Source: Pythium myriotylum (Eukaryota; Oomycota; Peronosporomycetes; Pythiales; Pythiaceae). From it: a stretch of 64,000 nucleotides of DNA. The stretch's first letter is position 1, and every line of letters starts with the position of its first letter. The position numbers were made by a program, and so were the translations under genes. Shown in pieces: positions 10,101-22,448 of this stretch. Where the stretch lies: NCBI GenBank assembly GCA_023091665.1, contig JALJCQ010000008.1, positions 1,116,001 through 1,180,000 of the forward strand, read 5' to 3'. Below the pieces are notes generated by a model. That model searched no databases, was not told the DNA's origin, and was given only the letters and a program-made list of their open reading frames with translations.

Positions 10101-11539
10101 AGCGGTACAAGGCTCGACTCGTTGCCAAGGGGTTCCTGCAGAAGTACGGCATCGACTTCGAAGAGACGTTCGCACCCGTCGCCAAGTTCACGTCGATCCG
10201 CACCATCCTCAGCATCGCCGCTCGACACAAGCTCATGATCCATCAGATGGATGTCAAGACGGCGTTCCTGAACGGCAACCTCGACGAAGAAATCAACATG
10301 AAGCTGCCCGAAGGCTTCGTCGACCAGCGCCACCCCGACTACGTGTGCAAGCTCAAGCGCTCGCTCTACGGTCTCAAGCAGTCGCCACGCATGTGGAACC
10401 AGACCATCGACGCCTTCATGCGCAAGGTCGGCTTCACCAAGTGCGAGATGGACCACTGCGTGTACGTCAAGCGGAGCGGCTCAGCGATGATCTTCGTGGT
10501 GATCTACGTCGACGACCTCATCCTCGCCTGCAACAGCCTCGAGTTGCTCACGGCGACCAAGCGTGCACTCAGCGAACGCTTCGAGATGTCCGACCTCGGC
10601 GAACTCAAGTACTGCCTCGGCATGGAAGTTGATCAAGACCCCAAGTCCGGCGACGTGACCATGCGGCAGACCAAGTTCCTGCAGTCGATCCTGACCAAGT
10701 TCGGCATGCAAGACTGCAAACCAGTGAGGACTCCTCAAGACCCCGGACTCAAGCTGACCAAGGCCATGTGTGAAGGTGGTTGCAAGCACGAAGACACCAT
10801 GAAGAACGTGCCGTACCGAAGTGCAGTCGGCGCACTCATGTACCTCATGGTCGGCACTCGACCAGACCTCGCAGCGGCAGTCGGCACACTCAGCCAGTTC
10901 GCCGCGGACCCGTGTCCAACACACTGGCAAGCTCTCAAGCGTGTGCTCCGGTATCTGCAAGCGACTCCGACCTACGGCCTGCAGTTCTCGGCATCGAACG
11001 ACGGAAGACTGGTCGGCTACTCCGACGCCGACTGGGCTGGCGACATCGAGTCACGTCGAAGCACCAGTGGCTACGTGTTCATGCTCAACGGCGGATGCAT
11101 CAGCTGGCGCAGCAAGAAGCAGCGAACTGTCGCCCTCTCCTCGACCGAAGCAGAGTACATGGCTCTATCGGAAGCGATCCAAGAAGCCGTATGGCTCAAG
11201 GCGTTCCTGTGCGAACTCGGCGAAGTTGCAAGCGACCAAGCGCTCACTGTGTACGAAGACAACCAAGGTGCCATCGCGTTGGCCAAGAACCCCGAGTTCC
11301 ACAAGCGCACCAAGCACATCGACATTCGCTACCACTTCGTTCGTGAGAAGGTCGACGACGGTCAAGTGTCTCTCCAGTATTGCCCGACCCAAGACATGCT
11401 TGCCGACATCATGACCAAGCCGATCCCCGCGGTCCAGTTCGACGTGCTCCGCACCAAGCTTGGTGTCCAAGACGCAGTCGAGTCGAGGGGGAGTGTTGAA
11501 GATGATGCGCCTCGAACCCAGCGTCATCATTCCAGTTGA
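7160..11539 (+). CDS. Copia gag-pol polyprotein, copy B (1459 aa, reference copy)
   Basis: Single ORF encoding all functions for Ty1/copia retrotransposition. Visible in order: gag (about 1-235); CCHC nucleocapsid knuckle C240-C243-H248-C253 followed by an NG-rich linker; aspartic protease with D319 in VDSGATQH; integrase zinc finger H458, H463, C492, C495; integrase core D523, D586, E622 (35 residues between the last two, D,D35E); an acidic, glutamine/proline-rich linker around 750-940; reverse transcriptase from about 965 with YVDD at 1116-1119; RNase H with GYSDADWAG near 1289 and TEAEYMA. Order PR-IN-RT-RH is diagnostic of copia. No gag/pol frameshift or stop separates the parts, so gag excess must come from another route. 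The stop lies 46 nt into the 3' LTR. Integrase motif is TDGGDEY, as in copy A. Confidence 0.93.
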   Translation: MSPSPADSASTDFASPAFAMDSTTPARINKFDGTNFHTWKFKMQMVLEERDVWEVVCGEVKLEQCQTDADRALFKKKSRKALAMICLAMEDSQLPLVRSASGAQDAWSRLEEHFEKKSLANKLFLRRRFFTTMMEEGDDVLTHINKLKTLAEQLDAVGAPVSEDDLVITLLGSLSESYQFLITALESRVDALTWELVTSRLLHEDMKRKEQGGDGATLGQAFMTSDAKPKGRAVKKTGTCNYCGKIGHWAAECHSRVKDNDNGNGNANSGGNGNGNGNGNPRQRFQRANLARDEDPGEYLFSVGKTQGKSSQSTAWLVDSGATQHMSRTKQFMMNYKKIDPVDVHLADDGTVQAVGVGDILMSMKTPSGVKKGLLTNVWHIPKLSRNLFSVGRFTEDVAPVTFDKDGCFVVLKGAKRTIGTRIGKGLFKLNMSPVSTEAAHAASTRRGRAMSKSYLWHLRLGHIGFSGLEAIVKKDLADGLDIGSVQEWEVCEGCALGKLTRVKFQSGTTKRSANLLDVVYSDVAGPMTTPTFGGMKYFATFTDDKSRLCKLYLMRSKDEVYDKFVEFVNWAENQTGRRVKVLRTDGGDEYQSAKLAKFCRKRGIEHDVTPPYTPQLNGVAERMNRTIGECGRCKLHHANLSDEYWGEAVMTAVEVRNRLPTRAQDLYKSPYEEWYGKKPLLANFKVFGCHAYVHVPKEKRSKFDARAILCRFLGYSDHEKAYRFEEIATGRIVISRDAQFMEDTFDDGKREEPWSKSVEFRDEDDDQDQDEATDNQDDEDMGEQPASPAPSQRSYERPEWQQGQRSQRPAAPASAQQPNVDYAPGSKRHSRTHSLENLAEPPVEKRYGRVGRTSGATPPPTQGPRTSLEDLSALLTSIEEEGVEDEDEEGEDVQEQGGEDQDHDLEEFALVVNSGGELPTSFKSAMESDDASNWKEACDSELESLKKNETWDLVPLPAGRKAITSKWVFKVKETAEGLVERYKARLVAKGFLQKYGIDFEETFAPVAKFTSIRTILSIAARHKLMIHQMDVKTAFLNGNLDEEINMKLPEGFVDQRHPDYVCKLKRSLYGLKQSPRMWNQTIDAFMRKVGFTKCEMDHCVYVKRSGSAMIFVVIYVDDLILACNSLELLTATKRALSERFEMSDLGELKYCLGMEVDQDPKSGDVTMRQTKFLQSILTKFGMQDCKPVRTPQDPGLKLTKAMCEGGCKHEDTMKNVPYRSAVGALMYLMVGTRPDLAAAVGTLSQFAADPCPTHWQALKRVLRYLQATPTYGLQFSASNDGRLVGYSDADWAGDIESRRSTSGYVFMLNGGCISWRSKKQRTVALSSTEAEYMALSEAIQEAVWLKAFLCELGEVASDQALTVYEDNQGAIALAKNPEFHKRTKHIDIRYHFVREKVDDGQVSLQYCPTQDMLADIMTKPIPAVQFDVLRTKLGVQDAVESRGSVEDDAPRTQRHHSS
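11485..11493 (+). promoter_or_regulatory. Polypurine tract, copy B
   Basis: GAGGGGGAG immediately before the 3' LTR, where plus-strand priming is expected. It also encodes pol residues (ESRGS). It is present on the minus strand at the 3' LTRs of A (788), C (13274), I (39081) and J (43667). It is absent from the D/E, E/F, F/G and G/H boundaries and from 17979. Confidence 0.85.
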
Positions 11540-11850
11540 AGCTCGGCAGTTGAAGCTCGGCTGTAGAAGATTCTCCTGCAGAAGATTCTCCGTGGAAGAT
11601 TCTCCGTGGAAGATTCGACATGTGGAAGATTCTCCGTCTGGTTCTGGTTTGAATCCAGTGCCACCCATCGACTTCGTTGAAGTATCCACGAAGTCACTTC
11701 ATGTTTGCATATGTTTACGATAGGTAGGACATACATTTGATTATGGTAGCGTAGGACACACACAGACGGCTTAGAGGTAGCAGTAGCGAACTAAGTCCCG
11801 GTCAATTCACTTTGCATTTTGCATCCCACCAACCAAGCGACCTTCCAACA
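11494..11850 (+). repeat. Copy B 3' LTR
   Basis: 357 bp. The first 46 nt carry the end of the pol ORF ([14 protein letters not shown] and stop). Followed directly by opposite-strand family-1 sequence at 11851. Confidence 0.95.
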
Positions 11851-12085
11851 CTCCCATGCCGACCGCTTGGACTGTGCCATCATCGGCCAGATGCACGTCG
11901 ACTGGGTCGATCTTCCTGTAGTTCATCATGAACTGCTTGGTTCGCGACATGTGCTGAGTCGCACCCGAGTCGACCAACCACGCCGTGGATTGACTCGACT
12001 TGCCTTGGGTCTTCCCGACCGAGAACAGGTACTCGCCGGGGTCTTCATCTCGCGCAAGGTTGGCTCGCTGGAACCGTTGCCGAGG

Positions 12086-12116
<31 letters not shown>

Positions 12117-12929
12117 CCGGAGTTGGCGTTGCCGTTGCCGTTGCCGTTGTCCTTGACACGCGAGTGGCACTCCGCGGCCCAATGACCGATCTTGCCGCAG
12201 TAGTTGCACGTGCCAGTCTTCTTGACTGCACGGCCCTTGGGCTTCGCGTCACTTGTCATGAACGCTTGGCCAAGCGTGGCTCCGTCGCCACCTTGCTCCT
12301 TGCGCTTCATGTCTTCGTGGAGCAGCCGAGACGTCACGAGTTCCCACGTGAGCGCGTCGACACGCGACTCCAACGCCGTGATGAGGAATTGGTACGACTC
12401 GCTGAGACTGCCGAGAAGCGTGATCACCAAGTCGTCTTCGCTGACCGGAGCGCCGACTGCGTCGAGTTGCTCCGCCAGGGTCTTGAGCTTGTTGATGTGC
12501 GTGAGCACATCATCACCTTCTTCCATCATGGTCGTGAAGAAACGACGACGAAGAAAGAGCTTGTTGGCAAGGCTCTTCTTCTCGAAGTGTTCTTCCAGTC
12601 TTGACCATGCATCTTGCGCACCACTCGCCGACCGAACCAGCGGGAGCTGCGAGTCTTCCATCGCGAGACAGATCATCGCGAGCGCCTTGCGAGACTTCTT
12701 CTTGAAGAGGGCTCGGTCCGCGTCGGTCTGGCACTGCTCGAGTTTGACCTCTCCACAGACAACTTCCCAGACGTCGCGTTCTTCGAGCACCATCTGCATC
12801 TTGAACTTCCATGTGTGGAAGTTGGTTCCGTCGAACTTGTTGATGCGGGCTGGGGTGGTCGAATCCATGGCGAAGGCTGGGGAGGCGAAGTCGGTGGAGG
12901 CAGAGTCGGCTGGGCTTGGGCTCATAACC
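11851..12929 (-). pseudogene. Family-1 copia gag-protease fragment
   Basis: Minus-strand 5' part of a family-1 polyprotein. The start is at 12925 inside a full-form primer site next to the LTR at 12930-13273, and the reading runs through gag, the CCHC knuckle and protease DSGATQH, then is cut at QAVGMG by the end of the copy B LTR. The frame continues a further 14 codons into that LTR, giving a fused tail. It shares its 5' LTR with copy C, whose 3' LTR it is, so this is a broken upstream unit of a minus-strand LTR-sharing array. Confidence 0.88.
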
Positions 12930-13273
12930 TGTTGGAAGGTCGCTTGGTTGGTGGGATGCAAAATGCAAAGTGAATTGATCGGGACTTAGTTCGCTACTGC
13001 TACCTCTAAGCCGTCTGTGTGTGTCCTACGCTACCATAATCAAATGTATGTCCTACCTATCGTAAACATATGCAAACATAGACTGACTTCGTGGATACTT
13101 CAACGAAGTCGATGGGTGGCACTGGATTCAAACCAGAACCAGACGGAGAATCTTCCACATGTCGAATCTTTCACATGTCGAATCTTCCACGGAGAATCTT
13201 CTACAGCCGAGCTTCAACTGCCGAGCTTCAACTGGAATGATGACGCTGGGTTCGAGGCGCATCATCTTCAACA
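12930..13273 (-). repeat. LTR shared by copy C (3') and gag fragment 11851-12929 (5')
   Basis: 344 bp. Primer site on its left and polypurine tract on its right, both correctly oriented for the minus strand, which shows the sharing. Confidence 0.95.
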
Positions 13274-16200
13274 CTCCCCCTCGACTCGACTGCGTCTTGA
13301 ACACCAAGCTTGGTGCGGAGCACGTCGAACTGGACAGTGGGGATCGGCTTGGTCGTGATGTCGGCAAGCATGTCTTGGGTCGGGCAATACTGGAGAGACA
13401 CTTGGCCGTCGTCGACCTTCTCACGAACGAAGTGGTAGCGAATGTCGATGTGCTTGGTGCGCTTGTGGAACTCGGGGTTCTTGGCCAACGCGATGGCACC
13501 TTGGTTGTCTTCGTACACCGTGAGCGCTTGGTCACTTGCAACTTCGCCGAGTTCGCACAGGAACGCCTTGAGCCACACGGCTTCTTGGATCGCTTCCGAT
13601 AGAGCCATGTACTCTGCTTCGGTCGAGGAGAGGGCGACAGTTCGCTGCTTCTTGCTGCGCCAGCTGATGCATCCGCCGTTGAGCATGAACACGTAGCCAC
13701 TGGTGCTTCGACGTGACTCGATGTCGCCAGCCCAGTCGGCGTCGGAGTAGCCGACCAGTCTTCCGTCGTTCGATGCCGAGAACTGCAGGCCGTACGTCGG
13801 AGTCGCTTGCAGATACCGGAGCACACGCTTGAGAGCTTGCCAGTGTGTTGGACACGGGTCCGCGGCGAACTGGCTGAGTGTGCCGACTGCCGCTGCGAGG
13901 TCTGGTCGAGTGCCGACCATGAGGTACATGAGTGCGCCGACTGCACTTCGGTACGGCACGTTCTTCATGGTGTCTTCGTGCTTGCAACCACCTTCACACA
14001 TGGCCTTGGTCAGCTTGAGTCCGGGGTCTTGAGGGGTCCTCACTGGTTTGCAGTCTTGCATGCCGAACTTGGTCAGGACCGACTGCAGGAACTTGGTCTG
14101 CCGCATGGTCACGTCGCAGGACTTGGGGTCTTGATCAACTTCCATGCCGAGGCAGTACTTGAGTTCGCCGAGGTCGGACATCTCGAAGCGTTCGCTGAGT
14201 GCACGCTTGGTCGCCGTGAGCAACTCGAGGCTGTTGCAGGCGAGGATGAGGTCGTCGACGTAGATCACCACGAAGATCATCGCTGAGCCGCTCCGCTTGA
14301 CGTACACGCAGTGGTCCATCTCGCACTTGGTGAAGCCGACCTTGCGCATGAAGGCGTCGATGGTCTGGTTCCACATGCGTGGCGACTGCTTGAGACCGTA
14401 GAGCGAGCGCTTGAGCTTGCACACGTAGTCGGGGTGGCGCTGGTCGACGAAGCCTTCGGGCTGCTTCATGTAGATTTCTTCGTCGAGGTTGCCGTTCAGG
14501 AACGCCGTCTTGACATCCATCTGATGGATCATGAGCTTGTGTCGAGCGGCGATGCTGAGGATGGTGCGGATCGACGTGAACTTGGCGACGGGTGCGAACG
14601 TCTCTTCGAAGTCGATGCCGTACTTCTGCAGGAACCCCTTGGCAACGAGTCGAGCCTTGTACCGCTCGACGAGTCCTTCGGCGGTTTCTTTGACCTTGAA
14701 CACCCACTTGCTGGTGATGGCCTTGCGTCCGGCTGGCAAAGGGACAAGGTCCCAGGTTTCGTTCTTCTTGAGCGACTCGAGCTCGGAGTCGCAAGCTTCC
14801 TTCCAGTTGCTGGCGTCGTCGGATTCCATCGCCGACTTGAACGATGTCGGCAACTCTCCCCCTGAATTCACGACGAGAGCAAACTCTTCGAGATCGTGAT
14901 CTTGATCTTCTCCCCCTTGTTCTTGCACGTCTTCGCCTTCTTCATCTTCATCTTCTACGCCTTCCTCTTCGATCGACGTGAGCAGTGCAGACAGATCTTC
15001 GAGCGATGTCCTTGGACCTTGCGTGGGTGGTGGAGTCGCACCACTTGTGCGACCAACACGTCCGTAGCGCTTCTCAACTGGCGGTTCAGCCAGGTTCTCG
15101 AGCGAGTGCGTGCGAGAGTGGCGCTTGGACCCTGGTGCGTAGTCGACATTCGGCTGCTGGGCCGATGCTGGTGCTGCTGGACGCTGCGACCGCTGGCCCT
15201 GTTGCCACTCCGGTCGCTCGTAGCTGCGCTGACTTGGTGCTGGTGAGGCTGGCTGCTCACCCATGTCTTCATCATCTTGGTTGTCGGTTGCTTCATCTTG
15301 ATCTTGATCATCATCCTCGTCGCGGAACTCGACGGACTTGCTCCAGGGTTCTTCGCGCTTGCCATCGTCGAACGTGTCTTCCATGAACTGCGCGTCTCGA
15401 CTGGTGACGATCCGGCCGGTTGCGATTTCTTCAAACCGATACGCCTTCTCGTGGTCCGAGTAGCCGAGGAACCGACACAAGATGGCTCGGGCGTCGAACT
15501 TCGACCGCTTCTCCTTCGGCACGTGGACGTACGCATGGCAGCCGAACACCTTGAAGTTGGCGAGCAAGGGCTTCTTCCCGTACCATTCTTCGTACGGCGA
15601 CTTGTACAAGTCTTGAGCGCGGGTCGGAAGTCGGTTGCGAACTTCGACTGCAGTCATGACGGCTTCGCCCCAGTACTCGTCGGACAAGTTGGCATGGTGG
15701 AGCTTGCAACGACCACACTCACCGATGGTTCGGTTCATGCGCTCCGCCACACCGTTCAACTGAGGCGTGTATGGCGGCGTGACATCGTGCTCGATGCCAC
15801 GCTTGCGACAGAACTTGGCAAGCTTGGCCGATTGGTACTCGCCGCCGCCGTCGGTTCGAAGCACCTTGACTCGACGACCGGTTTGGTTCTCGGCCCAGTT
15901 GACGAACTCGACGAACTTGTCGTAGACTTCGTCCTTGGACCGCATCAGGTACAACTTGCACAGTCGAGACTTGTCGTCGGTGAACGTGGCGAAGTACTTC
16001 ATGCCACCGAAAGTCGGAGTCTTCATGGGGCCGGCCACATCGCTGTACACGACGTCAAGCAGATTCGCAGACCGCTTGGTCGTGCCTGACTGGAACTTGA
16101 CGCGAGTCAGCTTGCCGAGTGCACAACCTTCACAGACCTCCCATTCCTGCACAGACCCGATGTCGAGTCCGTCGGCGAGGTCCTTCTTGACGATGGCTTC

Positions 16201-17607
16201 GAGTCCGCTGAAGCCGATGTGACCGAGTCGGAGGTGCCACAGGTACGACTTGGACATGGCGCGACCTCGTCTTGTACTGGCGGCGTGGGCTGCTTCAGTC
16301 GACACTGGAGACATGTTGAGCTTGAACAGACCCTTGCCGATACGAGTGCCGATGGTCCGCTTGGCGCCCTTGAGAACGACGAAGCAACCGTCCTTGTCGA
16401 ACGTCACGGGAGCAACGTCCTCCGTGAATCTTCCGACCGAGAACAGGTTGCGGCTGAGCTTGGGGATATGCCACACGTTGGTGAGCAAACCCTTCTTGAC
16501 ACCGCTTGGAGTCTTCATCGACATGAGAATGTCTCCCACGCCAACTGCTTGGACCGTGCCATCATCGGCCAGATGCACGTCGACTGGGTCAATCTTCTTG
16601 TAGTTCATCATGAACTGCTTGGTTCGCGACATGTGCTGAGTCGCACCCGAGTCGACCAACCACGCCGTGGATTGACTCGACTTGCCTTGGGTCTTCCCGA
16701 CCGAGAACAGGTACTCGCCGGGGTCTTCATCTCGCGCAAGGTTGGCTCGCTGGAACCGTTGCCGAGGGTTGCCGTTTCCGTTGCCGTTGCCGTTGCCGCC
16801 GGAGTTGGCGTTGCCGTTGCCGTTGCCGTTGTCCTTGACACGCGAGTGGCACTCCGCGGCCCAATGACCGATCTTGCCGCAGTAGTTGCACGTGCCAGTC
16901 TTCTTGACTGCACGGCCCTTGGGCTTCGCGTCACTTGTCATGAACGCTTGGCCAAGCGTGGCTCCGTCGCCACCTTGCTCCTTGCGCTTCATGTCTTCGT
17001 GGAGCAGCCGAGACGTCACGAGTTCCCACGTGAGCGCGTCGACACGCGACTCCAACGCCGTGATGAGGAACTGGTACGACTCGCTGAGACTGCCGAGAAG
17101 CGTGATCACCAAGTCGTCTTCGCTGACCGGAGCGCCGACTGCGTCGAGTTGCTCCGCCAGGGTCTTGAGCTTGTTGATGTGCGTGAGCACATCGTCACCT
17201 TCTTCCATCATGGTCGTGAAGAAACGACGACGAAGAAAGAGCTTGTTGGCAAGGCTCTTCTTCTCGAAGTGTTCTTCCAGTCTTGACCATGCATCTTGCG
17301 CACCACTCGCCGACCGAACCAGCGGGAGCTGCGAGTCTTCCATCGCGAGACAGATCATCGCGAGCGCCTTGCGAGACTTCTTCTTGAAGAGGGCTCGGTC
17401 CGCGTCGGTCTGGCACTGCTCGAGTTTGACCTCTCCACAGACAACTTCCCAGACGTCGCGTTCTTCGAGCACCATCTGCATCTTGAACTTCCATGTGTGG
17501 AAGTTGGTTCCGTCGAACTTGTTGATGCGGGCTGGGGTGGTCGAATCCATGGCGAAGGCTGGGGAGGCGAAGTCGGTGGAGGCAGAGTCGGCTGGGCTTG
17601 GGCTCAT
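13228..17607 (-). CDS. Copia gag-pol polyprotein, copy C (1459 aa)
   Basis: Intact polyprotein with all copia domains. Differs from A and B at the integrase core (TDGGGEYQ, the usual copia form) and RT (IYMKQPEGF), matching the D-J subgroup. The ATG at 17607 directly abuts the LTR, without the GGTT seen in most copies. It has [13 protein letters not shown], so it lacks the 25-residue deletion of H, I and J. Every catalytic residue listed for copy B has its counterpart. Confidence 0.92.
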   Translation of the reverse strand: MSPSPADSASTDFASPAFAMDSTTPARINKFDGTNFHTWKFKMQMVLEERDVWEVVCGEVKLEQCQTDADRALFKKKSRKALAMICLAMEDSQLPLVRSASGAQDAWSRLEEHFEKKSLANKLFLRRRFFTTMMEEGDDVLTHINKLKTLAEQLDAVGAPVSEDDLVITLLGSLSESYQFLITALESRVDALTWELVTSRLLHEDMKRKEQGGDGATLGQAFMTSDAKPKGRAVKKTGTCNYCGKIGHWAAECHSRVKDNGNGNGNANSGGNGNGNGNGNPRQRFQRANLARDEDPGEYLFSVGKTQGKSSQSTAWLVDSGATQHMSRTKQFMMNYKKIDPVDVHLADDGTVQAVGVGDILMSMKTPSGVKKGLLTNVWHIPKLSRNLFSVGRFTEDVAPVTFDKDGCFVVLKGAKRTIGTRIGKGLFKLNMSPVSTEAAHAASTRRGRAMSKSYLWHLRLGHIGFSGLEAIVKKDLADGLDIGSVQEWEVCEGCALGKLTRVKFQSGTTKRSANLLDVVYSDVAGPMKTPTFGGMKYFATFTDDKSRLCKLYLMRSKDEVYDKFVEFVNWAENQTGRRVKVLRTDGGGEYQSAKLAKFCRKRGIEHDVTPPYTPQLNGVAERMNRTIGECGRCKLHHANLSDEYWGEAVMTAVEVRNRLPTRAQDLYKSPYEEWYGKKPLLANFKVFGCHAYVHVPKEKRSKFDARAILCRFLGYSDHEKAYRFEEIATGRIVTSRDAQFMEDTFDDGKREEPWSKSVEFRDEDDDQDQDEATDNQDDEDMGEQPASPAPSQRSYERPEWQQGQRSQRPAAPASAQQPNVDYAPGSKRHSRTHSLENLAEPPVEKRYGRVGRTSGATPPPTQGPRTSLEDLSALLTSIEEEGVEDEDEEGEDVQEQGGEDQDHDLEEFALVVNSGGELPTSFKSAMESDDASNWKEACDSELESLKKNETWDLVPLPAGRKAITSKWVFKVKETAEGLVERYKARLVAKGFLQKYGIDFEETFAPVAKFTSIRTILSIAARHKLMIHQMDVKTAFLNGNLDEEIYMKQPEGFVDQRHPDYVCKLKRSLYGLKQSPRMWNQTIDAFMRKVGFTKCEMDHCVYVKRSGSAMIFVVIYVDDLILACNSLELLTATKRALSERFEMSDLGELKYCLGMEVDQDPKSCDVTMRQTKFLQSVLTKFGMQDCKPVRTPQDPGLKLTKAMCEGGCKHEDTMKNVPYRSAVGALMYLMVGTRPDLAAAVGTLSQFAADPCPTHWQALKRVLRYLQATPTYGLQFSASNDGRLVGYSDADWAGDIESRRSTSGYVFMLNGGCISWRSKKQRTVALSSTEAEYMALSEAIQEAVWLKAFLCELGEVASDQALTVYEDNQGAIALAKNPEFHKRTKHIDIRYHFVREKVDDGQVSLQYCPTQDMLADITTKPIPTVQFDVLRTKLGVQDAVESRGSVEDDAPRTQRHHSS

Positions 17608-17978
17608 TGTTGGAAGGTCGCTTGGTTGGTGGGATGCAAAATGCAAAGTGAATTGATCGGGACTTAGTTCGCTACTGCTACCTCTAAGCCGTCTGTGTGT
17701 GTCCTACGCTACCATAATCAAATGTATGTCCTACCTATCGTAAACATATGCAAACATAGACTGACTTCGTGGATACTTCAACGAAGTCGATGGGTGGCAC
17801 TGGATTCAAACCAGAACCAGACGGAGAATCTTCCACATGTCGAATCTTCCACGGAGAATCTTCCACGGAGAATCTTCCACGGAGAATCTTCTGCAGGAGA
17901 ATCTTCTACAGCCGAGCTTCAACTGCCGAGCTTCAACTGGAATGATGACGCTGGGTTCGAGGCGCATCATCTTCAACA
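17608..17978 (-). repeat. LTR shared by copy C (5') and RNase H fragment (3')
   Basis: 371 bp with three consecutive CACGGAGAATCTTC steps. Same length and repeat layout as the opposite-strand LTR at 18438-18808. The joint at 17978/17979 lacks a polypurine tract. Confidence 0.93.
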
Positions 17979-18437
17979 ATGATGTCGGCAAGCATGTCTT
18001 GGGTCGGGCAATACTGCAGACACACTTGGCCGTCGTCGACCTTCTCACGAACGAAGTGGTAGCGAATGTCGATGTGCTTGGTGCGCTTGTGGAACTCGGG
18101 GTTCTTGGCCAACGCGATGGCACCTTGGTTGTCTTCGTACACCGTGAGCGCTTGGTCACTTGCAACTTCGCCGAGTTCGCACAGGAACGCCTTGAGCCAC
18201 ACGGCTTCTTGGATCGCTTCCGATAGAGCCATGTACTCTGCTTCGGTCGAGGAGAGGGCGACAGTTCGCTGCTTCTTGCTGCGCCAGCTGATGCATCCGC
18301 CGTTGAGCATGAACACGTAGCCGCTGGTGCTTCGACGTGACTCGATGTCGCCAGCCCAGTCGGCGTCGGAGTAGCCGACCAGTCTTCCGTCGTTCGATGC
18401 CGAGAACTGCAGGCCGTAGGTCGGAGTCGCTTGCAGA
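17979..18437 (-). pseudogene. Family-1 copia RNase H fragment
   Basis: 459 bp of minus-strand pol, from [14 protein letters not shown] through [10 protein letters not shown] and [11 protein letters not shown] to DMLADII, fused in frame to the LTR-coded tail [14 protein letters not shown]. On the element strand it ends GACATCAT before the LTR, the same joint found in E, F and G. Its other end is abruptly replaced by the plus-strand LTR of copy D, so this is the inversion point between minus- and plus-oriented copies. Confidence 0.9.
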
Positions 18438-18808
18438 TGTTGAAGATGATGCGCCTCGAACCCAGCGTCATCATTCCAGTTGAAGCTCGGCAGTTGAAGC
18501 TCGGCTGTAGAAGATTCTCCTGCAGAAGATTCTCCGTGGAAGATTCTCCGTGGAAGATTCTCCGTGGAAGATTCGACATGTGGAAGATTCTCCGTCTGGT
18601 TCTGGTTTGAATCCAGTGCCACCCATCGACTTCGTTGAAGTATCCACGAAGTCAGTTTATGTTTGCATATGTTTACGATAGGTAGGACATACATTTGATT
18701 ATGGTAGCGTAGGACACACACAGACGGCTTAGAGGTAGCAGTAGCGAACTAAGTCCCGATCAATTCACTTTGCATTTTGCATCCCACCAACCAAGCGACC
18801 TTCCAACA
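18438..18808 (+). repeat. Copy D 5' LTR
   Basis: 371 bp, followed by a full-form primer site. Head-to-head with the minus-strand LTR 17608-17978, with 459 bp between them. Confidence 0.95.
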
Positions 18809-18812
18809 GGTT

Positions 18813-21800
18813 ATGAGCCCAAGCCCAGCCGACTCTGCCTCCACCGACTTCGCCTCCCCAGCCTTCGCCATGGATTCGACCACCCCAGCCCGCATCAACA
18901 AGTTCGACGGAACCAACTTCTACACATGGAAGTTCAAGATGCAGATGGTGCTCGAAGAACGCGACGTCTGGGAAGTTGTCTGTGGAGAGGTCAAACTCGA
19001 GCAGTGCCAGACCGACGCGGACCGAGCCCTCTTCAAGAAGAAGTCTCACAAGGCGCTCGCGATGATCTGTCTCGCGATGGAAGACTCGCAGCTCCCGCTG
19101 GTTCGGTCGGCGAGTGGTGCGCAAGATGCATGGTCAAGACTGGAAGAACACTTCGAGAAGAAGAGCCTTGCCAACAAGCTCTTTCTTCGTCGTCGTTTCT
19201 TCACGACCATGATGGAAGAAGGTGATGATGTGCTCACGCACATCAACAAGCTCAAGACCCTGGCGGAGCAACTCGACGCAGTCGGCGCTCCGGTCAGCGA
19301 AGACGACTTGGTGATCACGCTTCTCGGCAGTCTCAGCGAGTCGTACCAATTCCTCATCACGGCGTTGGAGTCGCGTGTCGACGCGCTCACGTGGGAACTC
19401 GTGACGTCTCGGCTGCTCCACGAAGACATGAAGCGCAAGGAGCAAGGTGGCGACGGAGCCACGCTTGGCCAAGCGTTCATGACAAGTGACGCGAAGCCCA
19501 AGGGCCGTGCAGTCAAGAAGACTGGCACGTGCAACTACTGCGGCAAGATCGGTCATTGGGCCGCGGAGTGCCACTCGCGTGTCAAGGACAACGGCAACGG
19601 CAACGGCAACGCCAACTCCGGCGGCAACGGCAACGGCAACGGAAACGGCAACCCTCGGCAACGGTTCCAGCGAGCCAACCTTGCGCGAGATGAAGACCCC
19701 GGCGAGTACCTGTTCTCGGTCGGGAAGACCCAAGGCAAGTCGAGTCAATCCACGGCGTGGTTGGTCGACTCGGGTGCGACTCAGCACATGTCGCGAACCA
19801 AGCAGTTCATGATGAACTACAAGAAGATTGACCCAGTCGACGTGCATCTGGCCGATGATGGCACGGTCCAAGCGGTTGGCGTGGGAGACATTCTCATGTC
19901 GATGAAGACTCCAAGCGGTGTCAAGAAGGGTTTGCTCACCAACGTGTGGCATATCCCCAAGCTCAGCCGCAACCTGTTCTCGGTCGGAAGATTCACGGAG
20001 GACGTTGCTCCCGTGACGTTCGACAAGGACGGTTGCTTCGTCGTTCTCAAGGGCGCCAAGCGGACCATCGGCACTCGTATCGGCAAGGGTCTGTTCAAGC
20101 TCAACATGTCTCCAGCGTCGATTGAAGCAGCCCACGCCGCCAGTACAAGACGAGGTCGCGCCATGTCCAAGTCGTACCTGTGGCACCTCCGACTCGGTCA
20201 CATCGGCTTCAGCGGACTCGAAGCCATCGTCAAGAAGGACCTCGCCGACGAACTCGATATCGGGTCTGTGCAAGAGTGGGAGGTCTGTGAAGGCTGTGCA
20301 CTCGGCAAGCTGACTCGCGTCAAGTTCCAGTCGGGCACGACCAAGCGGTCTGCGAATCTGCTTGACGTCGTGTACAGCGATGTGGCCGGCCCCATGAAGA
20401 CTCCGACTTTCGGCGGCATGAAGTACTTTGCCACCTTCACCGACGACAAGTCTCGACTGTGCAAGTTGTACCTCATGCGGTCCAAGGACGAAGTCTACGA
20501 CAAGTTCGTCGAGTTCGTCAACTGGGCCGAGAACCAAACCGGTCGTCGAGTCAAGGTGCTTCGAACCGACGGCGGCGGCGAGTACCAGTCGGCCAAACTT
20601 GCCAAGTTCTGCCGCAAGCGTGGCATCGAGCACGACGTCACGCCGCCATACACGCCTCAGCTGAACGGTGTGGCGGAGCGCATGAACCGAACCATCGGTG
20701 AGTGTGGTCGTTGCAAGCTCCACCATGCCAACTTGTCCGACGAGTACTGGGGCGAAGCCGTCATGACTGCAGTCGAAGTTCGCAACCGACTTCCGACCCG
20801 CGCTCAAGACTTGTACAAGTCGCCGTACGAAGAATGGTACGGGAAGAAGCCCTTGCTCGCCAACTTCAAGGTGTTCGGCTGCCATGCGTACGTCCACGTG
20901 CCGAAGGAGAAGCGGTCGAAGTTCGACGCCCGAGCCATCTTGTGTCGGTTCCTCGGCTACTCGGACCACGAGAAGGCGTATCGGTTTGAAGAAATCGCAA
21001 CCGGCCGGATCGTCACCAGTCGAGACGCGCAGTTCATGGAAGACACGTTCGACGATGGCAAGCGCGAAGAACCCTGGAGCAAGTCCGTCGAGTTCCGCGA
21101 CGAGGATGATGATCAAGATCAAGATGAAGCAACCGACAACCAAGATGATGAAGACATGGGTGAGCAGCCAGCCTCACCAGCACCAAGTCAGCGCAGCTAC
21201 GAGCGACCGGAGTGGCAACAGGGCCAGCGGTCGCAGCGTCCAGCAGCACCAGCATCGGCCCAGCAGCCGAATGTCGACTACGCACCAGGGTCCAAGCGCC
21301 ACTCTCGCACGCACTCGCTCGAGAACCTGGCTGAACCGCCAGTTGAGAAGCGCTACGGACGTGTTGGTCGCACAAGTGGTGCGACTCCACCACCCACGCA
21401 AGGTCCAAGGACATCGCTCGAAGATCTGTCTGCACTGCTCACGTCGATCGAAGAGGAAGGCATAGAAGATGAAGATGAAGAAGGCGAAGACGTGCAAGAA
21501 CAAGGGGGAGAAGACCAAGACCACGAAGAGTTTGCTCTCGTCGTGAATTCAGGGGGAGAGTTGCCGACATCGTTCAAGTCGGCGATGGAATCCGACGACG
21601 CCAGCAACTGGAAGGAAGCTTGCGACTCCGAGCTCGAGTCGCTCAAGAAGAACGAAACCTGGGACCTTGTCCCTTTGCCAGCCGGACGCAAGGCCATCAC
21701 CAGCAAGTGGGTGTTCAGGGTCAAAGAAACCGCCGAAGGACTCGTCGAGCGGTACAAGGCTCGACTCGTTGCCAAGGGGTTCCTGCAGAAGTACGGCATC

Positions 21801-22448
21801 GACTTCGAAGAGACGTTCGCACCCGTCGCCAAGTTCACGTCGATCCGCACCATCCTCAGCATCGCCGCTCGACACAAGCTCATGATCCATCAGATGGATG
21901 TCAAGACGGCGTTCCTGAACGGCAACCTCGACGAAGAAATCTACATGAAGCAGCCCGAAGGCTTCGTCGACCAGCGCCACCCCGACTACGTGTGCAAGCT
22001 CAAGCGCTCGCTCTACGGTCTCAAGCAGTCGCCACGCATGTGGAACCAGACCATCGACGCCTTCATGCGCAAGGTCGGCTTCACCAAGTGCGAGATGGAC
22101 CACTGCGTGTACGTCAAGCGGAGCGGCTCAGCGATGATCTTCGTGGTGATCTACGTCGACGACCTCATCCTCGCCTGCAACAGCCTCGAGTTGCTCACGG
22201 CGACCAAGCGTGCACTCAGCGAACGCTTCGAGATGTCCGACCTCGGCGAACTCAAGTACTGCCTCGGCATGGAAGTTGATCAAGACCCCAAGTCCTGCGA
22301 CGTGACCATGCGGCAGACCAAGTTCCTGCAGTCGATCCAGACCAAGTTCGGCATGCAAGACTGCAAACCAGTGAGGACTCCCCAAGACCCCGGACTCAAG
22401 CTTGTTGAAGATGATGCGCCTCGAACCCAGCGTCATCATTCCAGTTGA
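18813..22448 (+). pseudogene. Copia gag-pol, copy D, 3'-truncated (1211 aa)
   Basis: Complete gag, protease, integrase (TDGGGEYQ) and RT through YVDDLIL, then cut at DPGLKL and joined directly to the next LTR, losing all of RNase H and the polypurine tract. The joint keeps frame, so the ORF ends with the same LTR-coded tail [14 protein letters not shown] as full copies. Other differences: FYTWKF for FHTWKF, KSHKAL for [15 protein letters not shown] for FLQSVLTKF. It could still encode gag, PR, IN and most of RT, but without RNase H it should not replicate alone. Confidence 0.88.

Larger units (their letters stand above)
6812..11850 (+). mobile_element. Family-1 copia copy B (near complete, no TSD)
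   Basis: LTRs 6812-7155 and 11494-11850 flank an intact gag-pol. The flanking 5-mers ATCTC and CTCCC do not match. The two LTRs also differ in repeat arrangement: the left has one CCGTGGAAGATTC step and a doubled ACATGTG step, while the right has extra CTGCA and CCGTG steps. That pattern is expected if the element was assembled by recombination between two insertions and did not arrive as one. Right flank 11851 onward is again family-1 sequence in the opposite orientation. Confidence 0.9.
12930..17978 (-). mobile_element. Family-1 copia copy C (near complete)
   Basis: Minus-strand element with LTRs 12930-13273 (344 bp) and 17608-17978 (371 bp) and an intact ORF. The two LTRs differ in number of 14-bp repeats, and the flanking 5-mers (TAACC and ATGAT) do not match. 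The left LTR is also the 5' LTR of the gag fragment 11851-12929, and the right LTR is also the 3' LTR of the RNase H fragment 17979-18437. C is therefore the complete middle unit of a partly destroyed minus-strand tandem array. Confidence 0.9.

Noticed and set aside
11460..11723. Short ORFs within LTRs
   Set aside because: They are LTR repeat sequence read in chance frames and vary in length with repeat number.
13261..13275. GGGTTCGAGGCGCATC in LTRs as a tRNA T-arm
   Set aside because: No accompanying acceptor, D or anticodon arms. Only 51318-51390 folds as a tRNA.
17830..17890. Short regular repeats in LTRs resembling a CRISPR array
   Set aside because: Units are adjacent 14-bp tandem repeats without unique spacers, lie in retrotransposon LTRs, and the genome is eukaryotic.
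19134..21143. Long antisense ORFs (about 640-680 codons) opposite gag-pol in several copies, also at 27100-29139, 35753-37723, 41078-43012 and 45664-47598
   Set aside because: They recur at the same place opposite gag-pol and vanish where single changes add stops. They follow from the strong C/G third-position bias of gag-pol, and their composition has no domain signal.
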